Positions 35,533 through 47,152 of a stretch of DNA of 64,000 nt are shown here, one piece after another. Under the pieces are notes generated by a model. It had not been told where the DNA came from. It searched no databases and saw only the letters and a program-made list of their open reading frames with translations. The translations under genes were made by a program, and so were the position numbers. Every line of letters begins with the position of its first letter. Positions within the stretch are counted from its first letter, which is position 1. Source of the stretch: Lysobacterales bacterium (lineage in GTDB: Bacteria; Pseudomonadota; Gammaproteobacteria; Xanthomonadales; Rhodanobacteraceae); the NCBI GenBank assembly GCA_017305135.1, contig JAFKNA010000008.1, positions 1-64,000 on the forward strand, written 5' to 3'.

Positions 35533-36600
35533 TCAACCGGTCGTATTGCGCACGGCCGGATAAGGCGGTGCGTCGTGCGTCGGACGCTCGGGATCGAGCC
35601 GCAGCGCCGCCAGCCAGCCGAGCTGGAAGCGTGTCTGTGCGCCGAGCAGCGCCATGAGTTCGACAATGCGGCGGTTGAGCGTGCTCCCCGAGATGTCGAG
35701 CTCGCGCGCGATGACCTTGTCGGGGAGGCCGGCGGCGAGCAGCGACAGCATCGCGCGCAGCGGTTCGGCGAGTGCCGGCGCGGCGGCATCCGATCCGGTC
35801 GGCGCCGCGCCGCCGTTGGCGATCGGGGTGGCACGTTCCCAGAGCAGTTCGAACAGGGCCCGCAGCGCCGCCACCAGCGCCGGCGAGCGCACCAGCAGCG
35901 AGGCCGTGTCGCTGCGATCCAGGTTGAGCGGCACGAACGCGAGACGGTGATCGGCCAGTACCATCTTGAACGGCAGGCGAGGCACCACGCGGATTTCCTC
36001 GCCCGCCTCCACGTCCGCCATGACGCGTTCGGCGATGCCGGGGGTAGCCAGGAAGCCATGGTCCACGATGCTCCGATAGCGTACGCCGCGCTGCTCGGCC
36101 TCGCGCTGGGTACCCTGGCTCTGCTCGACCGGGACGTCGACACGGGTGACCAGCACCGGCAGGCGGATCAGCCCAAGCACTTCCTCGCGCGCCGTGCGCT
36201 GCAGGTGCTCGAAGGCCTGCCGCTCGGCCTCGCGGGTGGTAATGAGCTCGACCAGCTGCTCCTCGTCTTCGCGCTGGGCTGCCTGCTCCTGCAATTCCTG
36301 GATCGCCATGCGGGCGCGCTGCAGCTCGTCCATCCGCCCCAGCACCAGTGCCTCCATGGCCAGCGCCGGCGAAGCGGCCACGTAGCGGCGCGGCTGTTGC
36401 GGTGACCAGGTCACCAGGCCCTTCGCCTCGAGCGCATCGAGCAGGCGCTGCGACCGGCGCGGCGTGACGGCCAGCACCTCGCCCAACGCGTGCGCGGTGG
36501 CGCCGGGATTGACCAGCAGCCACCGGTAGGCGCGCTCCTCGTCCTCCTCGATGCCGAGGATATCGAGATCACGTCGTGCGCGCGGGGCAGGCGGGCTCAT
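35533..36600 (-). CDS. Transcription regulator with TrmB-like and LuxR-type HTH domains
   Basis: A 355-residue cytoplasmic protein. A winged helix at about 10-75 (EEDEERAYRWLLVNPGATAH, then ALEAKGLV) resembles TrmB-type sensors. A coiled coil (about 85-140), an alpha/beta middle domain and a C-terminal LuxR-type HTH (GLPDKVIARELDISGSTLNR, about 300-320) follow. The ATG at 36600 has GGAG 6 bases upstream; another ATG lies 12 bases earlier. This fusion is best known from actinobacteria. It follows maeB by 26 bases, so it is probably cotranscribed, and may control the FG-GAP gene downstream. Confidence 0.75.
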   Translation of the reverse strand: MSPPAPRARRDLDILGIEEDEERAYRWLLVNPGATAHALGEVLAVTPRRSQRLLDALEAKGLVTWSPQQPRRYVAASPALAMEALVLGRMDELQRARMAIQELQEQAAQREDEEQLVELITTREAERQAFEHLQRTAREEVLGLIRLPVLVTRVDVPVEQSQGTQREAEQRGVRYRSIVDHGFLATPGIAERVMADVEAGEEIRVVPRLPFKMVLADHRLAFVPLNLDRSDTASLLVRSPALVAALRALFELLWERATPIANGGAAPTGSDAAAPALAEPLRAMLSLLAAGLPDKVIARELDISGSTLNRRIVELMALLGAQTRFQLGWLAALRLDPERPTHDAPPYPAVRNTTG

Positions 36601-36626
36601 GACGCGCTCCATTCCGTCGGTGAGGC

Positions 36627-38942
<2,316 letters not shown>

Positions 38943-39176
38943 GGAGGGCTCGGCTGACGGAGGGTCCCGTCACCATGGTAGCGCGCGTGTGCGGCAGCCG
39001 TGGCCGGGCTGCGCGTCCCTCCCGGGACCAGGGCGACGACACCGCGGATGCAGCCAAGGTATGGCGGTGGCATGCAGCGGCTCCTTTCTGCGTTAATGGC
39101 ATGCTGGGGACGCCTGCGCGGCGGCGTTCCGTCGCCTGCCACCCGGCCGCGCGATACTTGAGGAGGATACGGATTG

Positions 39177-41018
39177 ATGGACACCCTGCATGCTACGGCG
39201 CGCCTGCGCCGCAAATCCCTCGTGCTTGCCCTCGGCACGGCGCTCGCGATGAGCGCCGCGCCCTCGATGGCGAGGTCCTTGCCAGCCGCGCAGGGCGCAT
39301 TCGCGGACGGTCGCGCGTTCGAGCTCGGGTTTCCCGCCAACACCCCGTCGTGGCTCGAGCGCGTGCGCGCCCTCAAGGGCGGCACCCGTGGCGGGCCTTC
39401 GGCGCCAGTGACCAACTGCGATGACAGCGGCCCTGGGAGCCTGCGCGACGTCATTGCCACGGCACCGGAGTTCGCGGTGGTGGATCTTTCCACGCTGGCC
39501 TGCTCCAGCATCTCGCTGAGCACGGGCGAGATCGCGGTGCCACAGAAGAACCTCTACATCGTGGGCCCGGGGCGCGACGCGCTCACCATCGACGCCGGCG
39601 GCGCCGGACGCGCGTTCAACCTGCAGCACAAGTACGAATCCGCCGAGCCGGGCGGCATAACGATTTCCAGCCTCACCATCGCCAATGGCCGGAGCGAGGT
39701 CTCCGGCGGCTGCATCAGTGCAGGCGGCAACCTCGCACTGGAAGACGTGCGTCTCCACGACTGCCATGTCCACAGTCCGAGCGGAGCGGCCACCGGGGGC
39801 GCCATCTTTGCGTGGGGCAACGTCCAGATGGCCAGCAGCATCGTGAGCGGCAACACCGCAAGCGGGGCGGGAGGCACCAGCGGCGGCGCCGTCTGGACCA
39901 GCAAGTACGCCGTCGCCTACGAGAGCTCGCTCGGCCACAACACGGTCAGCAGTTCCACCGGCTCGGCCGATGGCGGCGCGATAGCGGCTTCCGCCGTCTA
40001 CGCCTACGGCAGCCGCATCCACGGCAACGCCGTGATCGCCAGCGACGGCGTGGCCATGGGCGGCGGAATCGCGATGTTCGGGAATACCGATACCACCTCC
40101 TCGCCTCCCGCGTCCTACCTCATCTTCAGCACCCTCGCCGATAATCGCGCAGAAGGCGCCGCGGGCGCATACGGCGGTGCACTCCAGGCCGGCAGCGCGA
40201 CCGGCGCGGATCTGGCGCTGGCGGGAGTGAGGATCCTGGGCAGCACGATCAACGGCAACCGCGCCACCTCGGCGTGCACCAGCTGTGATGTCGCCGGCGG
40301 CGGCGTCAATGTGGTTGGACTTGCCCAGGTCGGCTTTTCCACCGTGCGCGACAACGTCGCCGAACTGACCGCGTCCTCCTCGGGCGCGGCCCGTGGCGGT
40401 GGGCTCGCCAGCGCACCCGAGCTCGCTGCGCCGACCGTGGGCCTGATGCTGTTCCGCTCCACCCTGTCCGGAAACCGGGCCGCTTCGGTGGCGGGCCGCG
40501 GGCTGGGCGGCGGCATGGCGGCGGGAAACTACGGCATGCAGATCCAGCTATCCACCATCGCGGGCAATTTCGCCAGCCTGGCAGGCGGCGGCCTGTACGT
40601 GCCCGATACGCTCGTGGTGGCCCGCCTGGACGGCACGATCATTGCCGGCAACCAGGCCGTGCTGGGCGACGATCTTGGTGCACCGGCGCCCACCACCATC
40701 ACGGGCGGGTACAACCTGGTCATGAACGCGGATCCGGTCGTGGCCCTGCCGCCCGACACATCGATGGCGGACCCGATGCTGCTGCCGCTCGCCAACTACG
40801 GCGGACCCACCGCAACCCACGCCCTGGCCGCGTGCAGCCCGGCCATTGACGCCATCCCGATGGAACGCCGCGACCTGGCCGGCGGTCCTGACAGCGACCA
40901 GCGCCTGGCACCTTATGTAGGGGTGTACGGCGCGGGCATGGACATCGGCTCCTTCGAGGTGCAGCCGGATGAGGACCTGGTGTTCCGCGACTTCTTCGAG
41001 GCCTCGCCCTGTCCGTGA
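39177..41018 (+). CDS. Secreted parallel beta-helix protein
   Basis: A 613-residue protein with an N-terminal signal segment (ALAMSAAPSMA). Residues 80-560 form Ser/Asn/Gly-rich repeats of pectin-lyase-like beta-helix rungs (such as STLSGNRA and TIIAGNQA), ending in the choice-of-anchor-Q-type NYGGPTATHALAACSPAIDA. The C-terminus is VFRDFFEASPCP, a variant of the shared IFxxGFE tail. AGGAGG at 39161 precedes a TTG and, 3 bases on, the ATG chosen here; either could start translation. It is probably surface-exposed or released. Confidence 0.82.
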   Translation: MDTLHATARLRRKSLVLALGTALAMSAAPSMARSLPAAQGAFADGRAFELGFPANTPSWLERVRALKGGTRGGPSAPVTNCDDSGPGSLRDVIATAPEFAVVDLSTLACSSISLSTGEIAVPQKNLYIVGPGRDALTIDAGGAGRAFNLQHKYESAEPGGITISSLTIANGRSEVSGGCISAGGNLALEDVRLHDCHVHSPSGAATGGAIFAWGNVQMASSIVSGNTASGAGGTSGGAVWTSKYAVAYESSLGHNTVSSSTGSADGGAIAASAVYAYGSRIHGNAVIASDGVAMGGGIAMFGNTDTTSSPPASYLIFSTLADNRAEGAAGAYGGALQAGSATGADLALAGVRILGSTINGNRATSACTSCDVAGGGVNVVGLAQVGFSTVRDNVAELTASSSGAARGGGLASAPELAAPTVGLMLFRSTLSGNRAASVAGRGLGGGMAAGNYGMQIQLSTIAGNFASLAGGGLYVPDTLVVARLDGTIIAGNQAVLGDDLGAPAPTTITGGYNLVMNADPVVALPPDTSMADPMLLPLANYGGPTATHALAACSPAIDAIPMERRDLAGGPDSDQRLAPYVGVYGAGMDIGSFEVQPDEDLVFRDFFEASPCP

Positions 41019-41031
41019 TGGGTTGGCCACC

Positions 41032-41057
41032 GGAATGCCGGCCGTCGCCGGCATTCC
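41032..41057. terminator. Bidirectional hairpin terminator between convergent beta-helix genes
   Basis: GGAATGCCGGC-CGTC-GCCGGCATTCC is a perfect 11-bp stem with a 4-base loop, 13 bases past the stop of the plus-strand gene. There is no long U-tract. Confidence 0.65.
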
Positions 41058-41135
41058 ACAAGCGGCTGCTGGGAACAAGGCGGCCCAGCCGGGCTCGGCG
41101 TTCCCCGAGCGATGAGGTCTGGACTATGCAGGGAC

Positions 41136-41162
41136 CGGCGCGGCTGGAATCCGGCCGCGCCG
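41136..41162 (-). terminator. Hairpin behind the kinase-linked beta-helix gene
   Basis: CGGCGCGGC and GCCGCGCCG form a perfect 9-bp stem around a 9-base loop, 17 bases past the stop of the minus-strand gene ending at 41180. A U-tract is lacking. Confidence 0.5.
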
Positions 41163-41179
41163 CTCACCAGCGCGGCAAC

Positions 41180-43495
41180 TCAGTCGTCGAAGCCGTCCGC
41201 GAAGATGACGTCATCGCCCAGCGGGGCAAGGCGGATGCCGTCGAACCAGGCGTTGGCGGTCGGATTGCCAACGCCCGGAGCCGCCCCGTCCTGGGCGATG
41301 AGATGGACGGCAAGGCTGGTGCTGCGCGTCCATTCCGCTTCGGCCACGTCGATCACGACCGGCACCATGGCGCTCCAGGCATTGCCCCAGCCGGCGAAAT
41401 GCTCGCCGAAGCGCAGCACCGCCCCGCTGCAATCTCCGGCCGGGTCACTGCGGATCAGGCTCCAGCCGACCAGGGCGCGATCGACTCCGGCGACGATCGC
41501 CCCAGCGGTCCGGCCGAGCGCGTCGAGCTGGTAGCTGCCGGGGCCGGGAATCCGCACGCACTGCGTGGAACTGATGCGACCGCCGGAGGCCACCGGGCCG
41601 GAAATCTTCAGCACGCCCGAGCCACTCGGCCCGGACGGGTTCTGGCTGGCGTCGTAGCTGATCGCGCTGCCACCGGACCAGAAGCGCAAGCTCCCGTTGA
41701 AGTCGCCGTTGCGCACCAGCGGGGTGACGTCCACGCGCTCGTAGGCACCGAGGTCGCCCGTGCCGAAGCGGTCCGGCACCAGCGGCAGGTCGAAGCCGCG
41801 GGTATTGCCGGCAAGGTCGAGGCCGCCACCGCTGGAGGAGAAGTCCACCGCCGGCGAGGCGGCATGCGGGCGGTAGTCGCCCTTCGCCGGATCGAGGAAC
41901 AGCGGATCGCCCGCGATGACGGTCGGCGCCACCCCGCCAATGCCGGAGGCGTCGTGCACCAGCAGGTCGCCGACGCTGAGCGAACCGCCGCTCTGCGACA
42001 GCACGGGCTTTCCCGGCTGCCAGACGATCGAGCGGTGCAGCACGAAGGCCGCCGCGCTTTCGAGCACGTGCGAACCGCCGATCGCATTGCCCGCGAAGGT
42101 GCTGTTCTCGATCTTGAGCGTGCCGGGGCCACTGTTGCGGACCAGGCTGGCGCTGGTCTGGTTGTCGGCGAAGAGCGCGTTGTAGAGTGCGTTGGCATCC
42201 CCGCTCCTCGGGAAGCTGCGCAACACGTTGCCGCCCTTGTTGCCCTGCAGCGTCACGCGGTTGCCCTCGAATATGGTCTGATCCTGCAGCAGCAGCGTGG
42301 CTCCGTCCGTCGGCGTTCCGCCGCTGGTTTCGGCGCGGTTGCCCGACATCGTGTTGCACCCCTGCCCCGTCGCGCAGGAGACCGCACCGTCCGGCCGCCC
42401 ACCGCACGGGCCATCGGCAACGTTCAGTTGAACCACTGCTCCCGTCGCGAACACGAGGCCACGCCACGGTTCGGCGTAGATGGCACTCCCGTTCTGTGCG
42501 ACGTTTTCATTGATTCCGAAATCCCAGCCGCACAGCCAGCCCCGCGCCAGGCCGTTGTCCAGGGTTGCCTCGGAAGATCTCAGGTAGATGCCGCCTCCCG
42601 TGCCGCTAGCGGTGTTTCCCACGATGCGTACCGGCCGGTGCGGATCGATGCTGTACAGGTCGAGCATCGTGTGGCGGTCCTCTCCGAGGACGGCCACGCC
42701 GCCTCCATGGCGCGCATGGTTGTCGGTGATGGCGGCGGCCGCCCCGAGGCCCGGCGAGGCGATGCGGGCTCTCGCGCGGTTCACCACCTGGACGCCGCCG
42801 CCGTAGCCGCCCTCGACCGCACTGTTGGCCGGATTGATTCCCAGAGCCTCGTTGCCGCTGATCCAGGCCCGGTCCGCCGTCATCTGGAGCACGGCGTCAC
42901 CCTCGACGCGGATGCCGCCACCGGAATATTGCGCGGTGTTGAACATGATGCTGGTGTCTTCGCCGATGATCAGCTCCGAAGGACCACTGCTGCCATTGAA
43001 GTTGATGCCACCGCCGTAACCCGCGTAGTTGTCGGTGATGGCGACATCGCGCGTCGCGAGCTTGCCGGCACCACTGAAATCGATGCCGCCCCCGTGTGCG
43101 CCCGCAGTCTCGTCGCCGCGGGTGATGAGCAGGCGTTCCAGCGTGATGTCGTTGCCGCTGCCGCTGATGGTGATCACGCTGTCGCGCGTGCCACCCTGGC
43201 CACTCAATGTCGAGCTGCCGGTGGCCGTGGCCGCCCCGCAATCCGGGTAGCCGCCGCGCAGGGTCAGCACCCGGGCGCTGACCTTGATGGCCTGCGCCGC
43301 ATAGCCGCCGGTCTGGATGCGGATCTCATGCGTGCCACCCGCCGGCAGGGCATTGATCGCGCCCTGCACGGTGCCGTGCGTGCAGCCGGTATCATTGCCC
43401 ACCGTGAAGGTTGCCGCGGCGGCGCCGCCGGCAGCGAATACGCCGAGGCACCCTGAGACCACGAGGCTGCCGAGCAGCCGCTTCCACATCGCCAT
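41180..43495 (-). CDS. Secreted beta-helix protein of the sigma/kinase operon
   Basis: A 771-residue protein. GGAGAA lies 5 bases before the ATG at 43495; the signal peptide ends near AAGGAAAATF. The body is a polymorphic-repeat beta-helix (ITDNYAGYGGGINFNG, ARHGGGVAVLG, NTASGTGGGIYLRS). A carbohydrate-binding-like jelly roll follows (about 590-750; VRNGDFNGSLRFWSGG). The protein ends in VIFADGFDD, the shared tail with no residues beyond. It lies 88 bases behind the kinase gene, so it is a likely output of that regulatory pair. Confidence 0.83.
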   Translation of the reverse strand: MAMWKRLLGSLVVSGCLGVFAAGGAAAATFTVGNDTGCTHGTVQGAINALPAGGTHEIRIQTGGYAAQAIKVSARVLTLRGGYPDCGAATATGSSTLSGQGGTRDSVITISGSGNDITLERLLITRGDETAGAHGGGIDFSGAGKLATRDVAITDNYAGYGGGINFNGSSGPSELIIGEDTSIMFNTAQYSGGGIRVEGDAVLQMTADRAWISGNEALGINPANSAVEGGYGGGVQVVNRARARIASPGLGAAAAITDNHARHGGGVAVLGEDRHTMLDLYSIDPHRPVRIVGNTASGTGGGIYLRSSEATLDNGLARGWLCGWDFGINENVAQNGSAIYAEPWRGLVFATGAVVQLNVADGPCGGRPDGAVSCATGQGCNTMSGNRAETSGGTPTDGATLLLQDQTIFEGNRVTLQGNKGGNVLRSFPRSGDANALYNALFADNQTSASLVRNSGPGTLKIENSTFAGNAIGGSHVLESAAAFVLHRSIVWQPGKPVLSQSGGSLSVGDLLVHDASGIGGVAPTVIAGDPLFLDPAKGDYRPHAASPAVDFSSSGGGLDLAGNTRGFDLPLVPDRFGTGDLGAYERVDVTPLVRNGDFNGSLRFWSGGSAISYDASQNPSGPSGSGVLKISGPVASGGRISSTQCVRIPGPGSYQLDALGRTAGAIVAGVDRALVGWSLIRSDPAGDCSGAVLRFGEHFAGWGNAWSAMVPVVIDVAEAEWTRSTSLAVHLIAQDGAAPGVGNPTANAWFDGIRLAPLGDDVIFADGFDD

Positions 43496-43583
43496 GTCGA
43501 TTCTCCGTTCCGTCCGGCGCAGTGCCGTCGATGCGGGTAACGGCGGGCGGGGCACGGTTGCGACACGTGCGGGTCGCCGAAGC

Positions 43584-46349
43584 TCAATCGACCAGCAGTG
43601 GCTCGATGCGCTGCATGAGCGCGGCGGTGGTGGCGCCGATCGCGGGCGCGGCGCGGCGGTCGTGGGCGGCCTGGCGGGCCAGCACGCGTGCCTCGTCGAG
43701 CTCCCCGGCGGCGGCAAGCTGGAGGGCCAGGCCCGCACGTGCCTGCGCGCGGGTGTGGAAGGGAATGCCGTCGACCGCATCGATGCGTCGCACCGCCTCG
43801 CGGAGCTGCAGGGTAGCGCCCGCGGCGTCCCCGGTCGCGGCCATGGCAAGGCCGAGCCCGACCAGGCTGTGGACGCGCCAGGCCGGCGGCGCATCCGGAA
43901 TCCGGGTGCGGTAGAGCGCATCGCTGGCGGAAAAGGAGGCCAGCGCACCGGCGGCATCCCCGTGCTGCAGTTGCAGGCCGCCGAGCTTTTCCAGCGCGGC
44001 GCAGATCTCCCCATGGTCGGGATCGGCCATGCCGCGCAGGTCGGCCAGCGCCTCGTGCAGGAGCTGCAGGCCTTCCTGGACTGCTCCGCCCGCCGCAAGT
44101 TCGCCGCCCAGATTGGACTTGTAGGTGGCGGTCCGGCGGACGTTCTCGGGCCATTGCATGGAGATCGCGAGCGCCTCCCGGTATCCGGCGATCGCGGCGT
44201 CGCGGTTGCCGAGCCGTTGCTGCACGAAGGCGAGGGTGTTCTTCGAGGTGGCAAGGGCCGGGTGCGCGCTGCCGAGCGTCGCTTCGTCCATCGCCACCAC
44301 CTGTTCGCCCAGTACCCGTGCCTCCTCGTTGCGGTTGGCGTCGATGAGGACCTGCCACAGGGTGTCGAGCGCTTCCGCGCGGGCCCGATGCGGTGCGGGA
44401 ACGCTGGCCTCTGCCACCGCCACAGCCTCGCGGGCCAGCGCGTCGGCGGCCGTGAGGTCGCCACGCCGGCGCGCGTGGCGCGACAGCCGCTGCAGCGTCT
44501 CGGCCACCGCGAGGTGGCGATCGCCGTGGATCGCACGCTGCAGCGCAAGCGCTTCCTCCAACGGCTGGCGTGCCGCCGGGTCCTCCTGGAAGGCCGCCAG
44601 CACATCGCCGCGGGCCAGCAGCACGCGTACGCGCGTGGGCGGAGCGCAGGCCGTGCAGAGCCGGACCGCTGCGGCCGATTCCCGCAGTGCCCGTTCGCGC
44701 TCGAAGAGCTCCGCGCCGAGCTGGGCCGAGAACGCCAGCAGTCCGGCACGCAGGTCATCGCCCGCAGCGGCGTCGGCCAGCAGCGCGTCGGTCCTCGCAC
44801 GCGCCGCGCCGCGGCGGCCGGCGGCCTGTTCGGCCCGCGCCAGCGCCAGGCCGGCCTCGATCCGCACCGGATCGGCGACCGGCAGCAGGGTTTCGGCCGC
44901 CGCCACGTTCGATCCCAGCAGCTCGACGCTCCGTGCGTGCTCGCCCTGACCGGCGAGCACCTCGCCGAGCGCGCTGACCAAGCTGATCCGCACACGCGGC
45001 TGCAGCAGGGTGGACTGCTGCGCCTCCACGATGCCGGCGGACACGACGTCCGCCACCGTCGGGGGCGCTAGGCGCGGCCCGGCGGGCCTCGCCGCGGCGA
45101 ACACCTGCAGCAGGAACTCGCGTGTGCCGTTGGCGCGCGCGGCTTCGAATCGCGCCACCCGGGCCTGCCACAGCACCGCCGCGAAGGCGCCGGCGAGGGC
45201 CAGCATGAAGGCCAGCGCCAACACCACCACACCGCGGTTGCGCTGCACGAAACGGCGCGCGTGGTACCAGCGGGTCTGGCGGCGCGCCGTCACCGGACGC
45301 GCGGCGAGCAGGTGGCGGACATCGGCGGCGAGGCCGGCGGCGGAGGCATAGCGGCGTTCGGGCTCCTCGGCCAGGGCCTTCTGCACGATCGCGCCGAGAT
45401 CGCCGCGCAGGCGCCGGCGCATGATCGCGGCGGCCTCCGGCAGCACGCCGGGTTCCTCGTTGCCGGATATGTAGGATGCCGGCGTCGCCGCCCTGCCGTC
45501 GTTGAGGCGCTGGCCGCTGACCAGTTCGCCGAGCAGCACGCCGAGCGCGTACACGTCGGTGGCCGTGGTCACCTGCGTGCCGAGCCGCTGCTCCGGCGCG
45601 GCGTAGGCCGGCGTGAACGGCTGATGGCCGGTGCGGGTGGCGTCCTCCTCCACCTCGTCGAGCAGCTTGGCAATGCCGAAATCCAGCAGCTTGACGTGCC
45701 CGTCGGTGGTCACCAGCACATTGGCGGGCTTGAGATCCCGATGCACGATCAGCGCGCGATGCGCGGCCTCGACCGCCTCGCACACGTTCAGGAACAGCTC
45801 GAGCCGCGCCTCCAGCCCGCAGCGCGCGCGCCTGACGTGGTCGGTGATGCGCTCGCCCTCGACCAGCTCCAGCGCGATGTAGGGCAGTCCCGCCCCGGTG
45901 ATGCCGCCCTCCACCAGGCGCGCGATGTGGGGATGGCGAAGCTGCGCCAACGCGCGCTGCTCGCGGCGGAACTGACGCTGCGAATCGGCGCTGTGCAGGC
46001 CGCAGTGGAGCAGCTTGATGGCCACCTCCTGGCGCACGCCCTCGACCTCGCGGACGCCGCGGTAGACGGTGGCGAAACCGCCCTGGCCAAGGATGTCGAC
46101 GAGCTCGAAGGGGCCGATGCGACCGCCGGAGGGCAGCGCGATCGCCACCGGACCGGTTGCCAGAGCCTCCATGCGCTCTCCGAGCGACAGCGCCAGCGGA
46201 TCGGACCGGGTCGGATCGCACAGCATGGCGAGCACCCGCTCGCGCAGCCGCGGATCCGGGCAATGCCGGGCCAGCCAGTCCGGGCGGTCCCGCTCCGGCT
46301 GGGCCAAGGCACCTTCGTAGAGGGCGCGGAGTGTGCTCGGAAGGTCCAT
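43584..46349 (-). CDS. Membrane Ser/Thr protein kinase with TPR repeats
   Basis: A 921-residue protein. The Hanks-type kinase domain (about 80-350) has Gly loop GQGGFATVYRG, Lys in VAIKLL, catalytic HRDLKPANVLV and DFGIAK, all intact. One membrane helix (about 378-398) leads to a periplasmic TPR-rich region (about 400-920). This is the architecture of kinases paired with ECF sigma factors in Xanthomonas (PknS) and Vibrio (PknT), where the kinase phosphorylates the sigma factor. It is 41 bases downstream of the sigma gene. Confidence 0.9.
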   Translation of the reverse strand: MDLPSTLRALYEGALAQPERDRPDWLARHCPDPRLRERVLAMLCDPTRSDPLALSLGERMEALATGPVAIALPSGGRIGPFELVDILGQGGFATVYRGVREVEGVRQEVAIKLLHCGLHSADSQRQFRREQRALAQLRHPHIARLVEGGITGAGLPYIALELVEGERITDHVRRARCGLEARLELFLNVCEAVEAAHRALIVHRDLKPANVLVTTDGHVKLLDFGIAKLLDEVEEDATRTGHQPFTPAYAAPEQRLGTQVTTATDVYALGVLLGELVSGQRLNDGRAATPASYISGNEEPGVLPEAAAIMRRRLRGDLGAIVQKALAEEPERRYASAAGLAADVRHLLAARPVTARRQTRWYHARRFVQRNRGVVVLALAFMLALAGAFAAVLWQARVARFEAARANGTREFLLQVFAAARPAGPRLAPPTVADVVSAGIVEAQQSTLLQPRVRISLVSALGEVLAGQGEHARSVELLGSNVAAAETLLPVADPVRIEAGLALARAEQAAGRRGAARARTDALLADAAAGDDLRAGLLAFSAQLGAELFERERALRESAAAVRLCTACAPPTRVRVLLARGDVLAAFQEDPAARQPLEEALALQRAIHGDRHLAVAETLQRLSRHARRRGDLTAADALAREAVAVAEASVPAPHRARAEALDTLWQVLIDANRNEEARVLGEQVVAMDEATLGSAHPALATSKNTLAFVQQRLGNRDAAIAGYREALAISMQWPENVRRTATYKSNLGGELAAGGAVQEGLQLLHEALADLRGMADPDHGEICAALEKLGGLQLQHGDAAGALASFSASDALYRTRIPDAPPAWRVHSLVGLGLAMAATGDAAGATLQLREAVRRIDAVDGIPFHTRAQARAGLALQLAAAGELDEARVLARQAAHDRRAAPAIGATTAALMQRIEPLLVD

Positions 46350-46390
46350 GCGACAGGGAACGCGGGAAAGGGCCGGGCTGCGACAGCGGG

Positions 46391-46942
46391 TCAGGATTCC
46401 AGGTCGGTGCGCAGGAACGCGCGGGCAAAGCGCCAGTCGCGGTCGATGGTGCGCCGGGTGAATCCGAGCACGCCGGCCGCCTCTTCAAGGGTAAGGCCGG
46501 CGAAATAGACCAGTTCGACCACGCATGCGGCGCGCGCGTCCTCGGCCGCCAGGCGCGTGAGTGCCGCGTCCAGCGCAAGTGCATCGGCGGCGCTGTCCAG
46601 CACCAGGTTCTCATCGCTTGCGGTCAGCGTCACCCGCAGCCAGTCGCCGCCGGCACGCAGGCTGCGCCGCGCCCGCGCGCGGTCGCACAGGAGGTGGCGC
46701 ATCGCCTGCGCGGCGTAGCTGAAGAACTGCGCCGGGTGCTCGAAGCGGAGCTCCGGATCGGAACCGAAGCGCAGGTAGAGATCGTGCACCAGCACCGTCG
46801 GCTCGAAGGTCGTTCCCGCCTGCGCGGCCAGGTGCCGACGCGCGACGGCCTTCAGGCGCTCGTAGGTGGCGGCAAAGAGCGGCCCCGGCGCATCACCCGC
46901 GCCCTCGCTGTCCGGCAGTGCGGCTTCCCGGCATCCACCCAT
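46391..46942 (-). CDS. ECF-type sigma factor paired with a Ser/Thr kinase (ECF43-like)
   Basis: A 183-residue protein. Region 2 is around FEPTVLVHDLYLRFG and FFSYAAQAMRHLLCDRARAR; region 4 is an HTH at LTLEEAAGVLGFTRRTIDRD. Sequence type is that of the small family next to kinases and lacking an anti-sigma partner. In characterised members the kinase phosphorylates region 2 to allow core binding; Thr/Ser candidates exist here (GTTFEPT). The ATG at 46942 is chosen; one 36 bases upstream is possible. No anti-sigma gene is present, supporting control by the kinase. Confidence 0.85.
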   Translation of the reverse strand: MGGCREAALPDSEGAGDAPGPLFAATYERLKAVARRHLAAQAGTTFEPTVLVHDLYLRFGSDPELRFEHPAQFFSYAAQAMRHLLCDRARARRSLRAGGDWLRVTLTASDENLVLDSAADALALDAALTRLAAEDARAACVVELVYFAGLTLEEAAGVLGFTRRTIDRDWRFARAFLRTDLES

Positions 46943-47065
46943 GTCGGCTCCCGTCGCTGCGGCGAGTCTAGCCCGCACCCGAGCGCTGGAGAAGCCGATC
47001 CGTCCACGTCACAGGCCGGTCGGTCATTTCCCCGAACCCGATGGAAGTGGCCACGGCGTCGATCG

Positions 47066-47093
47066 AAGCATCGCGGCTGAAGCCGCTCCCACA
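47066..47093 (-). repeat. Single REP element
   Basis: Read on the minus strand it begins TGTGGGAGCGGCTTCAGCCG and ends CGATGCTT, identical to the left arm at 3695-3722. It is solitary here, in the gap between the amidohydrolase end and the sigma gene's upstream side. Confidence 0.85.
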
Positions 47094-47152
47094 CGGCCGC
47101 GGAAGGGCATGCATGCGGTCGGCGCGTCGCCCCGCGCACGCCGGCGCAGCCA

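Noticed and set aside
41136-41162. The 41.14 kb hairpin as an attachment site
   Set aside because: Its place just past a stop codon fits a terminator better; no integrase or flanking duplication is seen.
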